In this document: one piece after another, positions 8,951 to 17,815 of the stretch | Layout of the letters: the number at the start of each line of letters is the position of its first letter | How positions within the stretch are numbered: position 1 is the first letter of the stretch | NCBI RefSeq assembly: GCF_902712875.1 | Contig: NZ_LR743509.1 | Span: 1,674,001-1,738,000, forward strand | DNA length: 64,000 nt | From: Hyphomicrobium sp. ghe19 | GTDB lineage: Bacteria; Pseudomonadota; Alphaproteobacteria; Rhizobiales; Hyphomicrobiaceae | Reading direction: 5' to 3' | Notes under the pieces: model-generated | The model's database searches: none | The model's input: only the letters and a program-made list of their open reading frames with translations | Told to the model about the DNA's origin: nothing | Translations under genes and position numbers: made by a program

Positions 8951-9988
8951 TCAGACTTGTTCCTCAGACTTGTCGGATCCGCGCAGCGATCGCAGCAACT
9001 CATTGAAGATTTCGCGGACCCGCAGCGGTTCGGCATCGAGATAGGGAAGAGGACGGATCACCTCGACGGCGACGACCCCGAGGCGGGAGGTCAAAGCGCC
9101 GTTGAACGCGCCTTCTCCAAGTCGCCGCGACAACCTTCGCAACACGTCCTGGCCGACGAACTGGCCAAGAAGATCGTCAGTCATCGCGATGCCGCCGGTC
9201 GCGATGATGTGGCCGACGACGAGTCGGGCGAGGCGTAGCGCGCCGAGGACGCCCGGCCGGCCGCCGTAGAGCCCTGCGAGCGCGCGGAACATCCGAACAT
9301 TCTCGACGAGGACGAAGCCCATGGCGATCCACATGATCGGGGACAGCGCGGTTACGGTCGCGACGCGTTTCGCTGATTTCAGGATGACACGCCGGCTTTC
9401 GCCATCGATGGGGCGGAGAAGTTCGCGGTCTGCCAGACGCAGCAACTCGCCCGGTTCGAGCACGTCGCCAGTATGGTCCTTTACGCGCGCTAAGCCCCAC
9501 GCCAGATCCGGGCGACCCCGGTAGTGAGCGAGAAGCGCGGCGACGGCCTTCCGCTCACCCGGAAGGTTGGATTTCGCAATGGTGTCGCGGACAAGCGCGC
9601 GGAGTTTCGCAAGCCGTGCGAGCCGGCGGAAACCCAAGAGCTCGCGCAATACGATGCCGAGCAGCGCCAGAGCGATGATCGTCATCAACCCGAATGCGAC
9701 CCAGCCGACCCAGTCTTGACGTTCGAGCGCGATTGAGACGAACCGCGTGAACCACACGCCTGCGGCCAACGACGCGAGGGCCGCCATCGCGGAAAAGAGA
9801 ATGCTGCCGAAACGGAAGCCGCGGTTGATATCACCCACCGTCAGGCGCCGTGCGGGAACGGAGGCGCGTCTGGATGTGACCGCGCCGCCGCCGGAGACGG
9901 CTTCGTCGAGTTCCGGTTCGTCGGCGATATCGTCGAGCGTAAAGACGCGGGGCTTTCTCGGCGGCGGCTGATCGTTCTCGAATGTCAT
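8951..9988 (-). CDS. ycjF: YcjF-family (DUF697, TIGR01620) membrane protein
   Basis: 345 residues from the ATG at 9988, which overlaps the TGA of ycjX in an ATGA arrangement; the longer in-frame extension lies inside ycjX and is an artefact. A charged N-terminus (about 1-70, with PPPRKPRVFTLDDI typical of this family) is followed by two membrane segments (about residues 75-95 and 103-125) and a C-terminal DUF697 domain with further hydrophobic helices. The family is always paired with YcjX; in E. coli the pair belongs to the phage-shock (envelope-stress) regulon. Its biochemical role is not established. The gene ends 21 bases from the convergent opgH. Confidence 0.88.
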   Translation of the reverse strand: MTFENDQPPPRKPRVFTLDDIADEPELDEAVSGGGAVTSRRASVPARRLTVGDINRGFRFGSILFSAMAALASLAAGVWFTRFVSIALERQDWVGWVAFGLMTIIALALLGIVLRELLGFRRLARLAKLRALVRDTIAKSNLPGERKAVAALLAHYRGRPDLAWGLARVKDHTGDVLEPGELLRLADRELLRPIDGESRRVILKSAKRVATVTALSPIMWIAMGFVLVENVRMFRALAGLYGGRPGVLGALRLARLVVGHIIATGGIAMTDDLLGQFVGQDVLRRLSRRLGEGAFNGALTSRLGVVAVEVIRPLPYLDAEPLRVREIFNELLRSLRGSDKSEEQV

Positions 9989-11454
9989 GCGAGATAATCC
10001 GAAATCAGGAAATCGAGCGCGCGGTCCAATCTGATATGCGGAAACGCGGCCGTCTTGCCATCGGAAAGCGTGTCGACGAGCTTGGGCGGGGCAAAGCGGA
10101 CAAGTTCGAGGGACGCGGACTTCGCATGTCGCGCCGCGTTGAGGGCGGCTGCCGGATCGGCCGGGAGGTCGCCGGGGAAAATTGCTGCTTCCTTGACGCC
10201 ATCGAAGGTGACGCCGCCGATCCGCTCGCCTTTGATCGGCGTGCCGCGAAGGCAGGGCAGAATTTCTCCGCCTTGTTTGGCCGTCGCCTCGCGCGTCGCA
10301 CGCAGGGCCGAGAGGGCCAATGCGTGAACGCCGGCGCCTTCGGTTTGGGCGCGCGTGACGGCGTCGTCGACGATTGCTTTCAAGAGGGCTTCGAGGCGGT
10401 CGTGGCTTGAAGCGGGAAGATGATCGGCCTTCGTCGCAGCGAAGAGGACGCGATCGATCTTGCGCCCGAGAAACATCGAGAGCCACGAATTGGCACCGGG
10501 CCGGAAGGCCTTCAGGATGTCGGTCATGGCGTGTTCGAGATCACCCACGGCTTCGGCGCCGCGATGAAGGGCCGTCAAAACGTCGATCAGCACGATCTGG
10601 CGGTCGAGGCGCGCGAAGTGATCGTTGAAGAACGGTTTGACGACGGACGACTTATAGCTTTCGAAGCGGCGCGCCATCATCGCCGCGAGCGATCCGCGCG
10701 GCAGCCGCTCGTCCGACGCGAGCGGCATCGGAAAGAACGTCAGAAGAGGAGAGCCTTCCAATTCGCCGGGCAGCAGGAAGCGGCCGGGGGCGAGCGTCGA
10801 TTGTGCGCCGCTGTCGCGCGCTGCGCGCAAGTAGGCGGTGAAGAGCTTGGCGCCCGTCATGGCGATCTGCTCGTCTTCCGCTGCGGCGGGGTCGGTGCCG
10901 GCGAGGAAACCGAGAAAGGGTTTCGCGAATTCGGCGCGCGATGGCGCACTGGCGAAGCCCAGTGCTTCATTCGAAAATGCGCGGTAGTCCTGCTCGAGAA
11001 GCGGCAAGTCGATGAGCCATTCGCCGGGATAATCGACAATGTCGACGTGCAGCTTCGAAAGGCCGATGGCGCGCTTCAGGGCGTAAGCCGAGCGATATTC
11101 GATGGTGACCCGCAATTCCGAAATGCGTTTCGTGCTCTCAGGCCATGATGGCGGAGAGGACAAGAGATCAGCGAGGTGGGCTTCGTAGTCGAAGCGGGGA
11201 ACGCTGTCGTCGGGCTGTGGCTCCAGGTAGGCGCGGACGATGCGGCGCTCTGCGTCGGGCGCGAAGAACGGCAGGCGTCCTCCCGCAACGAGATTGCGAA
11301 CGAGAGCGGTGATGAAAACCGTCTTGCCGGCGCGCGATAGTCCGGTCACGCCGAGACGCACCGACGGCGTCAGGTAATCGGCGAAACGCGCCTGCGCGTC
11401 TCTCAGAAGTTCGGAATAGGAGATCTCTGCCAAGTGGTGCCGCGCATGAGCCAA
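9985..11454 (-). CDS. ycjX: YcjX-family P-loop NTPase (DUF463)
   Basis: 489 residues. A Walker A motif GLSRAGKT sits at residues 38-45, followed by family-typical segments: YPGEWLIDLPLL (a switch or Walker-B-like region near residue 140), TPLASD-like stretches, and VLFAATKADHLP, an [NT]KxD guanine-specificity-like motif. The protein is a cytosolic or peripheral GTPase-like enzyme of unknown target. Its stop overlaps the ycjF start, so stoichiometric synthesis is likely. A possible 28-residue membrane peptide (11578-11664) lies upstream in the same direction, and a hairpin at 11539-11564 separates them. Confidence 0.9.
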   Translation of the reverse strand: MAHARHHLAEISYSELLRDAQARFADYLTPSVRLGVTGLSRAGKTVFITALVRNLVAGGRLPFFAPDAERRIVRAYLEPQPDDSVPRFDYEAHLADLLSSPPSWPESTKRISELRVTIEYRSAYALKRAIGLSKLHVDIVDYPGEWLIDLPLLEQDYRAFSNEALGFASAPSRAEFAKPFLGFLAGTDPAAAEDEQIAMTGAKLFTAYLRAARDSGAQSTLAPGRFLLPGELEGSPLLTFFPMPLASDERLPRGSLAAMMARRFESYKSSVVKPFFNDHFARLDRQIVLIDVLTALHRGAEAVGDLEHAMTDILKAFRPGANSWLSMFLGRKIDRVLFAATKADHLPASSHDRLEALLKAIVDDAVTRAQTEGAGVHALALSALRATREATAKQGGEILPCLRGTPIKGERIGGVTFDGVKEAAIFPGDLPADPAAALNAARHAKSASLELVRFAPPKLVDTLSDGKTAAFPHIRLDRALDFLISDYLA

Positions 11455-11538
11455 AGAGAAAGGGAGCGGAAAGCCCCCTTTAAGTGGCGTAACTTGCGGG
11501 CGTCGACAAGGCGCTTCCGGGACGAGCCCGGTGGGTTG

Positions 11539-11564
11539 GAGCGGCTAATCCGCGAAAGCCGCTC
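11539..11564 (-). other. Hairpin between small ORF and ycjX
   Basis: Perfect 8-base stem GAGCGGCT / AGCCGCTC with a 10-base loop. No T-run follows on either strand, so it is not a standard terminator; it could be a leader or processing structure upstream of ycjX. Confidence 0.3.
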
Positions 11565-11577
11565 ATCTGCAAAAGGC

Positions 11578-11664
11578 TCAACCGTAAAAAACGACGGCGA
11601 CGCCTGCCGCCAGCACAACGACGGCCATCAACATGATGGCGCTCGATCGAAGAAACTCAGCCAC
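11578..11664 (-). CDS. Possible 28-residue single-pass membrane peptide
   Basis: A GTG at 11664 opens a 28-codon frame ending TGA. Its start is preceded by a very good binding site (GGGAGAGAGG). The product begins VAEFLRSSAIMLMAVV and continues as an uninterrupted hydrophobic helix ending VVFYG, the right length to span the inner membrane once. It sits upstream of ycjX-ycjF in the same direction, separated by about 120 bases that contain a hairpin. The strong Shine-Dalgarno and coherent helix argue for a real gene; the short length limits certainty. No function can be assigned. Confidence 0.45.
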   Translation of the reverse strand: MAEFLRSSAIMLMAVVVLAAGVAVVFYG

Positions 11665-11830
11665 GGACCTCTCTCCCTCAGTCTGGTTCACAACTCGTGT
11701 TGGGCCCCAGAATAGGCTCAGGGATTGAATAGGCCGTGAAGCAGGAGTTCAGCCAACGTTCATTCGTCGCGCGTTCATCTGACCGATGGCGAGAGGATGC
11801 GTTGCTGCCCGTCTTTGCGCTTGCCCGGGC

Positions 11831-12328
11831 TCAGGCGTCGTGGGCCTTTCGGACTTCGAAAACTTCCATGATGCGGCAGCCGCGATGCGGGCCATCGACG
11901 ACGAAGGTCCATTTGCCTTCGGTGAAGGTGTCGCACATCTTAACGCCCTTCACGAGGATCCAGTGCCCTTCTTTGCCCTTATGGATCGCCAGAATGTAAT
12001 AGGCCCAGGCGTTCCGCGGCTTCTGCATCCAGGTCCAGAACGTCGGGCGTTCCTTGCGGGCGCGATGCATGTGGCTTTCCTTGAGCTCCATGCGGTAGCC
12101 GAAATAGGAAAGGGCAGCTTCAACCTCGTCGGCGTAGGTTCCTTTGACGACAGGTTTTCGGTGCGGCGGCAACTCGCGGCCTTCGCGAATGACGTCCTCG
12201 ATCTTGGCGATGCCGAAGCCTGTAATCGCGGATAGGACATATGGCCCGCAGAATGCGACCCGCCCGGTGTCGTTCTTCGCCGAGTCGAGGCTCGACGCCG
12301 GCCAGACGGTTGAAAAGCGATCATCCAT
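11831..12328 (-). CDS. Conserved hypothetical protein, possible papain-like fold
   Basis: 165 residues, no signal peptide. Near residue 27 there is FCGPYVLSAITG, which resembles the catalytic-Cys helix of C39/papain-like proteins (CGPxxL). Further on, HWILVKGVKMCDTF and then FVVDGPHRG resemble the catalytic His strand and its following Asp. The middle (SYFGYRMELKESHMHR, RPTFWTWMQKPRNAW) is aromatic-rich. From this order (Cys, His, Asp) I infer a papain-like fold, either an active cysteine peptidase or a structural relative; this is inference, not a recognised family. The gene is divergent from malonyl-CoA decarboxylase at 12415. Confidence 0.6.
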   Translation of the reverse strand: MDDRFSTVWPASSLDSAKNDTGRVAFCGPYVLSAITGFGIAKIEDVIREGRELPPHRKPVVKGTYADEVEAALSYFGYRMELKESHMHRARKERPTFWTWMQKPRNAWAYYILAIHKGKEGHWILVKGVKMCDTFTEGKWTFVVDGPHRGCRIMEVFEVRKAHDA

Positions 12329-12414
12329 AACGAAAATGCCCTATACAAGTAACGACGGGATGCTCGTTCGATACGGTTAAGCAAACGTTAACGATCCAGG
12401 AGCTCTCCCCATCC

Positions 12415-13857
12415 ATGGCCGAACGCGTGAACGTTTCTTTCTTTCAGGAATTGATGGCAGCGGTTGCCGAGCAGGGCCGTGCGCTGCTGCCGAAAGCGCT
12501 GTTCGGCGAGGCCGGCGGAGAATCGATCGAGGTTCTGTCGCGGGCGCTGATGTCGGGACGAGGTGAAGCTTCCGGCGTGGCGATTGCTCGCCAGCTTCTC
12601 AATCAGCTCAAGAAAGCGACAAGTGAGGAACGGCTGCAGTTCTTCCGGTTTCTCGCTGACGATCTACAACCCAATCCCGTGCAGGTCGCGGACGCCGCCA
12701 GAGCCTATCTCGATTACCCGTGTGACAAGACGCTCGCAAAGCTGCAGAAGGCTTCATACAGCCCGCGGCTCGAGTTCTTCCGCCGCTTGAATCTGGCGGC
12801 TGGAGCGACCGCGGAAATCGTCGCGCTGCGTAGCGATCTCGTTCGCCACATCAAGTCGGACGAAGCGCTCGCTGCCGTCGATTCCGACCTCGAGAGGCTT
12901 TTGACGTCGTGGTTCAACCGGGGTTTCCTCGTTCTTCGCCGCATCGACTGGCAGACGCCGGCGGCTATTCTCGAGAAGATCATCGAATACGAAGCGGTGC
13001 ATGAGATCCGCGGGTGGGATGATTTGCGCCGCCGTCTCGATCCCAAGGATCGGCGCTGCTTCGCCTTTTTCCATCCGGCGCTGGTCGACGAACCGTTGAT
13101 CTTCGTCGAGGTCGCCTTGATGCGCGACATGCCGGACGCCATCGCGACCGTGCTCGACGGGCGCCGCTCGGAGGACGATGCGCCGCCGACGACCGCGGTC
13201 TTCTATTCGATTTCCAACTGCCAGGAAGGCCTCAAAGGCATTTCGTTCGGCAACTTCCTCTTGAAACAGGTGGTCGAGGATCTCGCGCGGGATGTGGCGA
13301 GTCTCAAGACGTTCGTTACGCTTTCTCCGGTTCCAAGCTTCGCGCGCTGGGTTGACCGGGCGCTCGCGGGCGGAAGCGACGTGCCCATATCGGCCGCGGA
13401 CCGGCAGGCTCTATCGCGGTTGCGCGACCCGCGTTGGGTCGAGGAGGCGGCGAAAGACGCACCTGGAACGGACGAGCTCAAGTCGGCGCTGATGGGCCTC
13501 GCGGCGCATTATTTTCTTGTCGCCCGGTCGAGCGACGATCGGCCTGTCGATCAGGTCGCGCGCTTTCATCTTGGCAACGGCGCGCGGCTCGAGCGGTTGA
13601 ATTGGCTGGCGGACCCGTCCGAGAAGGGGCTCCGCGAGGCGCACGGCCTGATGGTCAACTACCGGTACGATCTGGCCGAGATCGAACGCAATCATGAGGC
13701 GTACGCTTACGATGGCACGGTAGCGGCATCACGCGCCGTTCGATCCCAATTGAAACCGGTGGCCAAGCCCAAGGGGCTTTCGACGATGCCGGATCTTCTC
13801 GCCTTACCGGGTACGGGGAAGGCAAAAAAGGGCCGTCCGGAGGAAACCAAGCCGTAG
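12415..13857 (+). CDS. Malonyl-CoA decarboxylase
   Basis: 480 residues matching the malonyl-CoA decarboxylase family: a helical N-terminal oligomerisation domain (residues about 1-170), then the GNAT-fold catalytic domain with FFHPALVDEPLIFVEVAL, FYSISNCQEGLKGISFG and FVTLSPVPSFARW, containing the conserved Ser and the CoA-binding surface, and a late HFHLGNGARLERLNW segment carrying a conserved His. It converts malonyl-CoA to acetyl-CoA and CO2, relieving malonyl-CoA build-up or allowing malonate use. No malonate transporter or malonyl-CoA synthetase is next to it, so it appears to be a stand-alone gene. A binding site (AGGAGC) precedes the ATG by 12 bases. Confidence 0.92.
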   Translation: MAERVNVSFFQELMAAVAEQGRALLPKALFGEAGGESIEVLSRALMSGRGEASGVAIARQLLNQLKKATSEERLQFFRFLADDLQPNPVQVADAARAYLDYPCDKTLAKLQKASYSPRLEFFRRLNLAAGATAEIVALRSDLVRHIKSDEALAAVDSDLERLLTSWFNRGFLVLRRIDWQTPAAILEKIIEYEAVHEIRGWDDLRRRLDPKDRRCFAFFHPALVDEPLIFVEVALMRDMPDAIATVLDGRRSEDDAPPTTAVFYSISNCQEGLKGISFGNFLLKQVVEDLARDVASLKTFVTLSPVPSFARWVDRALAGGSDVPISAADRQALSRLRDPRWVEEAAKDAPGTDELKSALMGLAAHYFLVARSSDDRPVDQVARFHLGNGARLERLNWLADPSEKGLREAHGLMVNYRYDLAEIERNHEAYAYDGTVAASRAVRSQLKPVAKPKGLSTMPDLLALPGTGKAKKGRPEETKP

Positions 13858-13998
13858 CGGATATCGTTTCGGATCGACTCTACACGAACCTTGTAAAGGC
13901 CTCTCGCGCGTGCAGTATGCGGCATTGGATTGCGGCCGGCGCACCCGTTGAGGCTGTGCGCCCCGAGCCGCGATGCTTCGTCATTTTTTGAGGCTGAC

Positions 13999-14952
13999 AT
14001 GCGCTACGATCAGGACGACCGTGAAAGCAGCAACGTAGAGGATCGGCGCGGTCAAGGCGGCGGCGGTTTTCAATTTCCCGGTGGCGGCATTCAAATCCCT
14101 CTCGGGGGCAGGGGTGGTTTCAGTATCACGTCGTTGCTGATCATCGGCGCCGTTTTGCTGCTGTTCGGCATCAACCCACTCGACGTTCTGCTTGGTACCA
14201 ATGGACAGATCGGCATGCCGCAGATGCCGCATTCGGATCGGCCGTCGCGTTCGCCTGCCGACATTCCTGGGCTTCCGGGTTCGCCGCAGAAGCAGGCGGC
14301 GGGCAACGACGCAGAAGCGGTCTTCGTCAAACGCGTGCTTGCCGATACCGAGGATGTGTGGACGTCGGTTTTCAAGAGCTTCGGGCGGGATTATCCGGAT
14401 CCGCCTCTCGTTCTCTATACGGGAATTACCCGCACGGCCTGCGGCGCAGGGCAGGCGGCGATGGGGCCGTTTTATTGCCCGCTCGATCAGAAGGTCTACA
14501 TCGATCTCGCGTTCTATGACGAGCTGAAGCGGAAGTTCAACGTCAGCGGGGATTTCGCGCAGGCGTACGTTATTGCGCACGAGGTCGGCCATCACGTGCA
14601 GAAGCAGCTCGGGATCCTCGACCAGGTTCAAAAGCTCAAAGAGCGGGCCGACGACGAAGCAACCGCCAACCAGATTCAGGTTCGCACCGAGCTACAGGCT
14701 GATTGCCTTGCGGGCGTCTGGGCCAATCTCAACGATCAGATGAAGAAGCGCCTGCAGCCGGGTGACGTCGAAGACGCGCTCAACGCTGCATCGCAGATCG
14801 GCGACGACATGATTCAAAAGAAGATGACGGGCCGTGTGGTCCCCGATGCGTTTACGCACGGGTCGGCCGCGCAACGCGTTCGCTGGTTCAAAGCTGGTCT
14901 GGAATCCGGCAAGATGGACGCCTGCGACACGTTCAATACCTCCAGCCCGTGA
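13999..14952 (+). CDS. YpfJ-type neutral zinc metallopeptidase
   Basis: 317 residues from the ATG at 13999 (TGAGG upstream); an earlier in-frame start at 13930 adds a non-family extension. A short Arg/Gly-rich cytoplasmic N-terminus, one membrane segment (about residues 42-66) and a Pro-rich linker lead to the peptidase domain. The zinc motif HEVGHH is at residues 194-199, with a downstream ELQADC providing the third ligand region. The domain order and length match the putative neutral zinc metallopeptidase family (PF04228, E. coli YpfJ). It probably acts in the periplasm; its substrate is unknown. Confidence 0.9.
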   Translation: MRYDQDDRESSNVEDRRGQGGGGFQFPGGGIQIPLGGRGGFSITSLLIIGAVLLLFGINPLDVLLGTNGQIGMPQMPHSDRPSRSPADIPGLPGSPQKQAAGNDAEAVFVKRVLADTEDVWTSVFKSFGRDYPDPPLVLYTGITRTACGAGQAAMGPFYCPLDQKVYIDLAFYDELKRKFNVSGDFAQAYVIAHEVGHHVQKQLGILDQVQKLKERADDEATANQIQVRTELQADCLAGVWANLNDQMKKRLQPGDVEDALNAASQIGDDMIQKKMTGRVVPDAFTHGSAAQRVRWFKAGLESGKMDACDTFNTSSP

Positions 14953-15013
14953 AAGCGAGTGAGTGGCGGTCTCGCTGCAGAATAATCTGACTGGCGCGTG
15001 CACATATTGCGCG

Positions 15014-15064
15014 GGCTCATATTAAATGAGCCGGAGGACGGGATTGCCGAACGCAATCCCGTCC
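15014..15064. terminator. Tandem hairpins between convergent genes
   Basis: Two perfect hairpins in the gap between the zinc peptidase and the SPOR gene: GGCTCAT-ATTAA-ATGAGCC at 15014-15032, and a 12-base stem at 15036-15047 / 15053-15064 with a CGAAC loop. Neither has a clear T-run. They probably act as a bidirectional transcription barrier. Confidence 0.55.
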
Positions 15065-15079
15065 GTCATCAAGCGGCTC

Positions 15080-15946
15080 TTATAGCTCGGCGCCCTTGAA
15101 GTCGCTGATCTTGCAGCTGACCGATTGGGCCGCGAGTTCCTTGCAGAGTTTCTTCGCATCGGCCTTCGATTTGATCGGGCCTGCAATCAGTCCAAAGCTC
15201 GGGTTTGCTGCAGTCCCGAGGTCGGCATAGCGCGGGCTCAGTGTTCCGAGTTGCTCGGCGTGTACCTGGGCAAGTGCACTCCAGGTAATCCGCAGGCCGT
15301 CGACGGAGGAATCCGTGGCGATCTGAATTCCGACCGGTTTCGGCGCCGGCTTTACGACGGCCGGGCCGAAGCTGATCGCATCACCCGCATTTGCCGTCTG
15401 CGTGCTCTTCGAGATGCTGCCCGTCACGATCGGCGCGCCGACTGGCGGCCCAACTTTCGGGCCGACCTGGGGAGCCGCGTTGATGACCTTGGTGGGTGGC
15501 GGTCCGTCGGCTACAGCTTGCGCTTGTGACGCGCCCGAGGCGAAGTCCGGTACGTCGGGCGTCGGCGGTGGCAGCGGAGCGGCTGACGCCGTCTTCGCCG
15601 TGTCTTGGCCGCGAACCTTCTCGTCCAGCGCGGCGAGGTGCGCGCTCAGCTGATCGGTTTGCGTCTGATGAGCGACGGCGTTCGCCTTCACGCTGTCGAC
15701 CTCGATCTGAAGTTTTTCGAGCGATGATTTGAGACTGTCGACGTCGGCCGACACCTTCATCACTTGCGTTTCGCTCAGCATGCGTTCGGCGACGCGGCCA
15801 CCCGAAAAGTCGGGGAGGATGTGCGGCGCCAGAAACGCTATGCAGAGATAGCCGAGGCCGGCGGCCCCCAGAGTGAACCATATCGCTGCATATGGCGTGG
15901 CACCGGTGTTCCTGCGCATCGGCTTGTCGCTTGCAGTCTTGGTCAT
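15080..15946 (-). CDS. SPOR-domain inner-membrane protein
   Basis: 288 residues from the ATG at 15946 (AGGAC upstream); the open frame continues further back but without coding character. A short basic cytoplasmic tail is followed by one membrane segment (about residues 20-40), then a coiled coil rich in Val, Asp, Ser and Leu (about 58-105), a Pro/Ala-rich linker, and a C-terminal domain that reads as SPOR (AGPIKSKADAKKLCKELAAQ...). SPOR domains bind denuded septal peptidoglycan, so a role at the division site or cell wall is likely. The gene is divergent from glmU, which makes the peptidoglycan precursor UDP-GlcNAc. Confidence 0.72.
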   Translation of the reverse strand: MTKTASDKPMRRNTGATPYAAIWFTLGAAGLGYLCIAFLAPHILPDFSGGRVAERMLSETQVMKVSADVDSLKSSLEKLQIEVDSVKANAVAHQTQTDQLSAHLAALDEKVRGQDTAKTASAAPLPPPTPDVPDFASGASQAQAVADGPPPTKVINAAPQVGPKVGPPVGAPIVTGSISKSTQTANAGDAISFGPAVVKPAPKPVGIQIATDSSVDGLRITWSALAQVHAEQLGTLSPRYADLGTAANPSFGLIAGPIKSKADAKKLCKELAAQSVSCKISDFKGAEL

Positions 15947-16311
15947 TGGTCTTTCGTCCTGATGCCTTAGGGGCCGGTCCGCATGCCGGTCCGTTTGCCC
16001 CGAATCGTTTTCACCGTGTGGATGAGGTTGGGTCCGGTGTGCGATTGCCGCAATGCCAGCGCGTGTGTTCGGCGCTAGAACCTGTGGACGAATGCAGAGT
16101 TGTCGCGAGCCACCTATCCTTCGGGAACTCTTTAACAAAGAGCTATCCGCAACGATGCATGAGGCGTCCCGTCGCTGTCGGGCAAATCGATACTTCGAGC
16201 AGTACTTGCCCCCGATGGATCGCTGGCGGTATGGCATGATGGGCAATCGGGGGAACGCACGGCGTCGGCGCTCGCCCTTCGGCTCATTGCAATGACAAAG
16301 CAAGGTTTTCC
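15947..16311. promoter_or_regulatory. Divergent spacer between SPOR gene and glmU
   Basis: 365 bases without a credible gene. It contains a small perfect hairpin CTCTTT-AAC-AAAGAG at 16128-16142, and an AAGG ribosome-binding element just before glmU. It presumably holds both promoters; none is obvious by eye. Confidence 0.35.
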
Positions 16312-17676
16312 ATGAGTGTCCGGCCCTGTCTCTTCGTCGTGCTAGCTGCGGGCAAGGGCACGCGCATGAAGTCGTCCCTGCCGAAGGTGCTTCACACGAT
16401 TGCGGGGCAGTCGATGCTGGCGCATGTCTTGACCACGGCATCACGCATCGAGGGCGGCAAGATTGCCGTCGTTGCCGGGCCCGGAATGAATGCCGTCGGG
16501 GCGGAAGCGGTGCGGGTGGTTCCCGGCGCGCGGATGTTCGAGCAATTGGCCCAACTCGGGACCGCGGACGCGGTGCTCGCCGCCAAGCCCGCTCTCGATG
16601 AGCAGGATGGTGGTGACGTCGTCGTTCTCTTCGCCGATACGCCGCTCGTCCGGGGTGAGGTCATCGCGCGGCTACGCGCAGCCCTCGATTCGGGCGCGAA
16701 CATTGCCGTTCTCGGTTTCAGGCCGAATAATCCAACCGGTTACGGCCGGCTTCTGATCGACGATCATGGCGCGCTGACAGGGATACGCGAGGAGCAGGAT
16801 GCGACCGAGGCCGAGCGGGCCATCGGGCTCTGCAATTCGGGCGTCATGGCATTCCGGGTGCCGCGGCTCTCCGAACTTCTGTCGCGGATCGGTAGCGCCA
16901 ACGCAAAGGGCGAATACTATTTGACCGACGCGATCGAGATTGCGCGTCAGCAGGGGCTCAAGGCTACTGTCGTCGAGTGCGACGAGAGCGATGTTCTCGG
17001 CGTCAATACGCGGGAACAACTGGCTGTCGCGGAAGGAATTTGGCAGGCGCGCGCCCGTTCGGCGTTCATGCGCGACGGCGTAACGATGATCGCGCCGGAG
17101 ACTGTCTGGTTGAATTTCGACACGCGAATCGCGTCCGATGTCTCGATCGAGCCCAACGTGATCTTTGCTGCGGGCGTGACGGTGGAAGAGGGCGTTCAGA
17201 TCCTAGGTTTTTGCCACATCGAAGGCGCGACGATCGGGAAGGGGGCGCGAATCGGACCGTTCGCCCGCTTCCGGCCCGGTGCCCGGATCGGGGCGAACGC
17301 TCACATCGGAAATTTTGTCGAGGTCAAGAATGTGACCCTCGGCGAGGGCGCGAAGGCCAACCACCTCTCCTATCTCGGCGACGGGAGCGTTGGGGCCGGT
17401 GCAAACATCGGCGCGGGCACGATCTTCTGCAATTATGACGGTTACAACAAAGAGAAGACCGAGATTGGCGACGGGGCCTTCATCGGTTCAAATACGTCGC
17501 TCGTTGCGCCCGTCAAAATCGGCGCGGGCGCGTATATCGGTTCAGGTAGCGTCATTACCAAGAACGTCAGCCCGGGTGCTCTGGCGATCGAACGGAGCGC
17601 GCAAGAAGAGCGGCCGGGGTGGGCCGAGAAATTTCGGGCGGTGATGTCTCGCCGAAAAGCCGCTCAAAAAAAATGA
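16312..17676 (+). CDS. glmU: Bifunctional UDP-GlcNAc pyrophosphorylase / GlcN-1-P acetyltransferase
   Basis: 454 residues. The N-terminal uridyltransferase domain opens with the signature LAAGKGTRMKSSLPKVLH, including the nucleotide-binding GKGTRM and its Lys. The C-terminal half (from about residue 255) is a left-handed beta helix of hexapeptide repeats (for example IGKGARIGPFARFRPGARIG), ending with the acetyltransferase site motifs (NYDGYNKEKTEIGDGAFIGS). It makes UDP-GlcNAc from GlcN-1-P in the cytoplasm. It is directly upstream of glmS, so two of the three steps of the pathway are adjacent. Confidence 0.97.
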   Translation: MSVRPCLFVVLAAGKGTRMKSSLPKVLHTIAGQSMLAHVLTTASRIEGGKIAVVAGPGMNAVGAEAVRVVPGARMFEQLAQLGTADAVLAAKPALDEQDGGDVVVLFADTPLVRGEVIARLRAALDSGANIAVLGFRPNNPTGYGRLLIDDHGALTGIREEQDATEAERAIGLCNSGVMAFRVPRLSELLSRIGSANAKGEYYLTDAIEIARQQGLKATVVECDESDVLGVNTREQLAVAEGIWQARARSAFMRDGVTMIAPETVWLNFDTRIASDVSIEPNVIFAAGVTVEEGVQILGFCHIEGATIGKGARIGPFARFRPGARIGANAHIGNFVEVKNVTLGEGAKANHLSYLGDGSVGAGANIGAGTIFCNYDGYNKEKTEIGDGAFIGSNTSLVAPVKIGAGAYIGSGSVITKNVSPGALAIERSAQEERPGWAEKFRAVMSRRKAAQKK

Positions 17677-17767
17677 TTGTTAACCACGCCGGGACTTTGC
17701 CGAGAGCGACAGGACACAAAGAGTGCGTTCGTCTGAAACACTCTGTGACTTGAGATGATTGTTAACC
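17673..17767 (+). repeat. 13-base direct repeat flanking the glmU-glmS spacer
   Basis: ATGATTGTTAACC occurs at 17673-17685, overlapping the glmU stop, and again at 17755-17767, upstream of glmS. Between the copies is an imperfect hairpin (CACAAAGAGTG / CACTCTGTG, about 17715-17749). The arrangement could be a regulatory or processing element between the two genes. Confidence 0.4.
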
Positions 17768-17815
17768 GCCCCCATCGTTCGATTTGGGGGAACCTTCTTT
17801 GGGGGAGCCGATCCA

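Noticed and set aside
17677..17815. glmS ribozyme
   Set aside because: The conserved core was not found upstream of glmS, and the ribozyme is a feature of Gram-positive bacteria.
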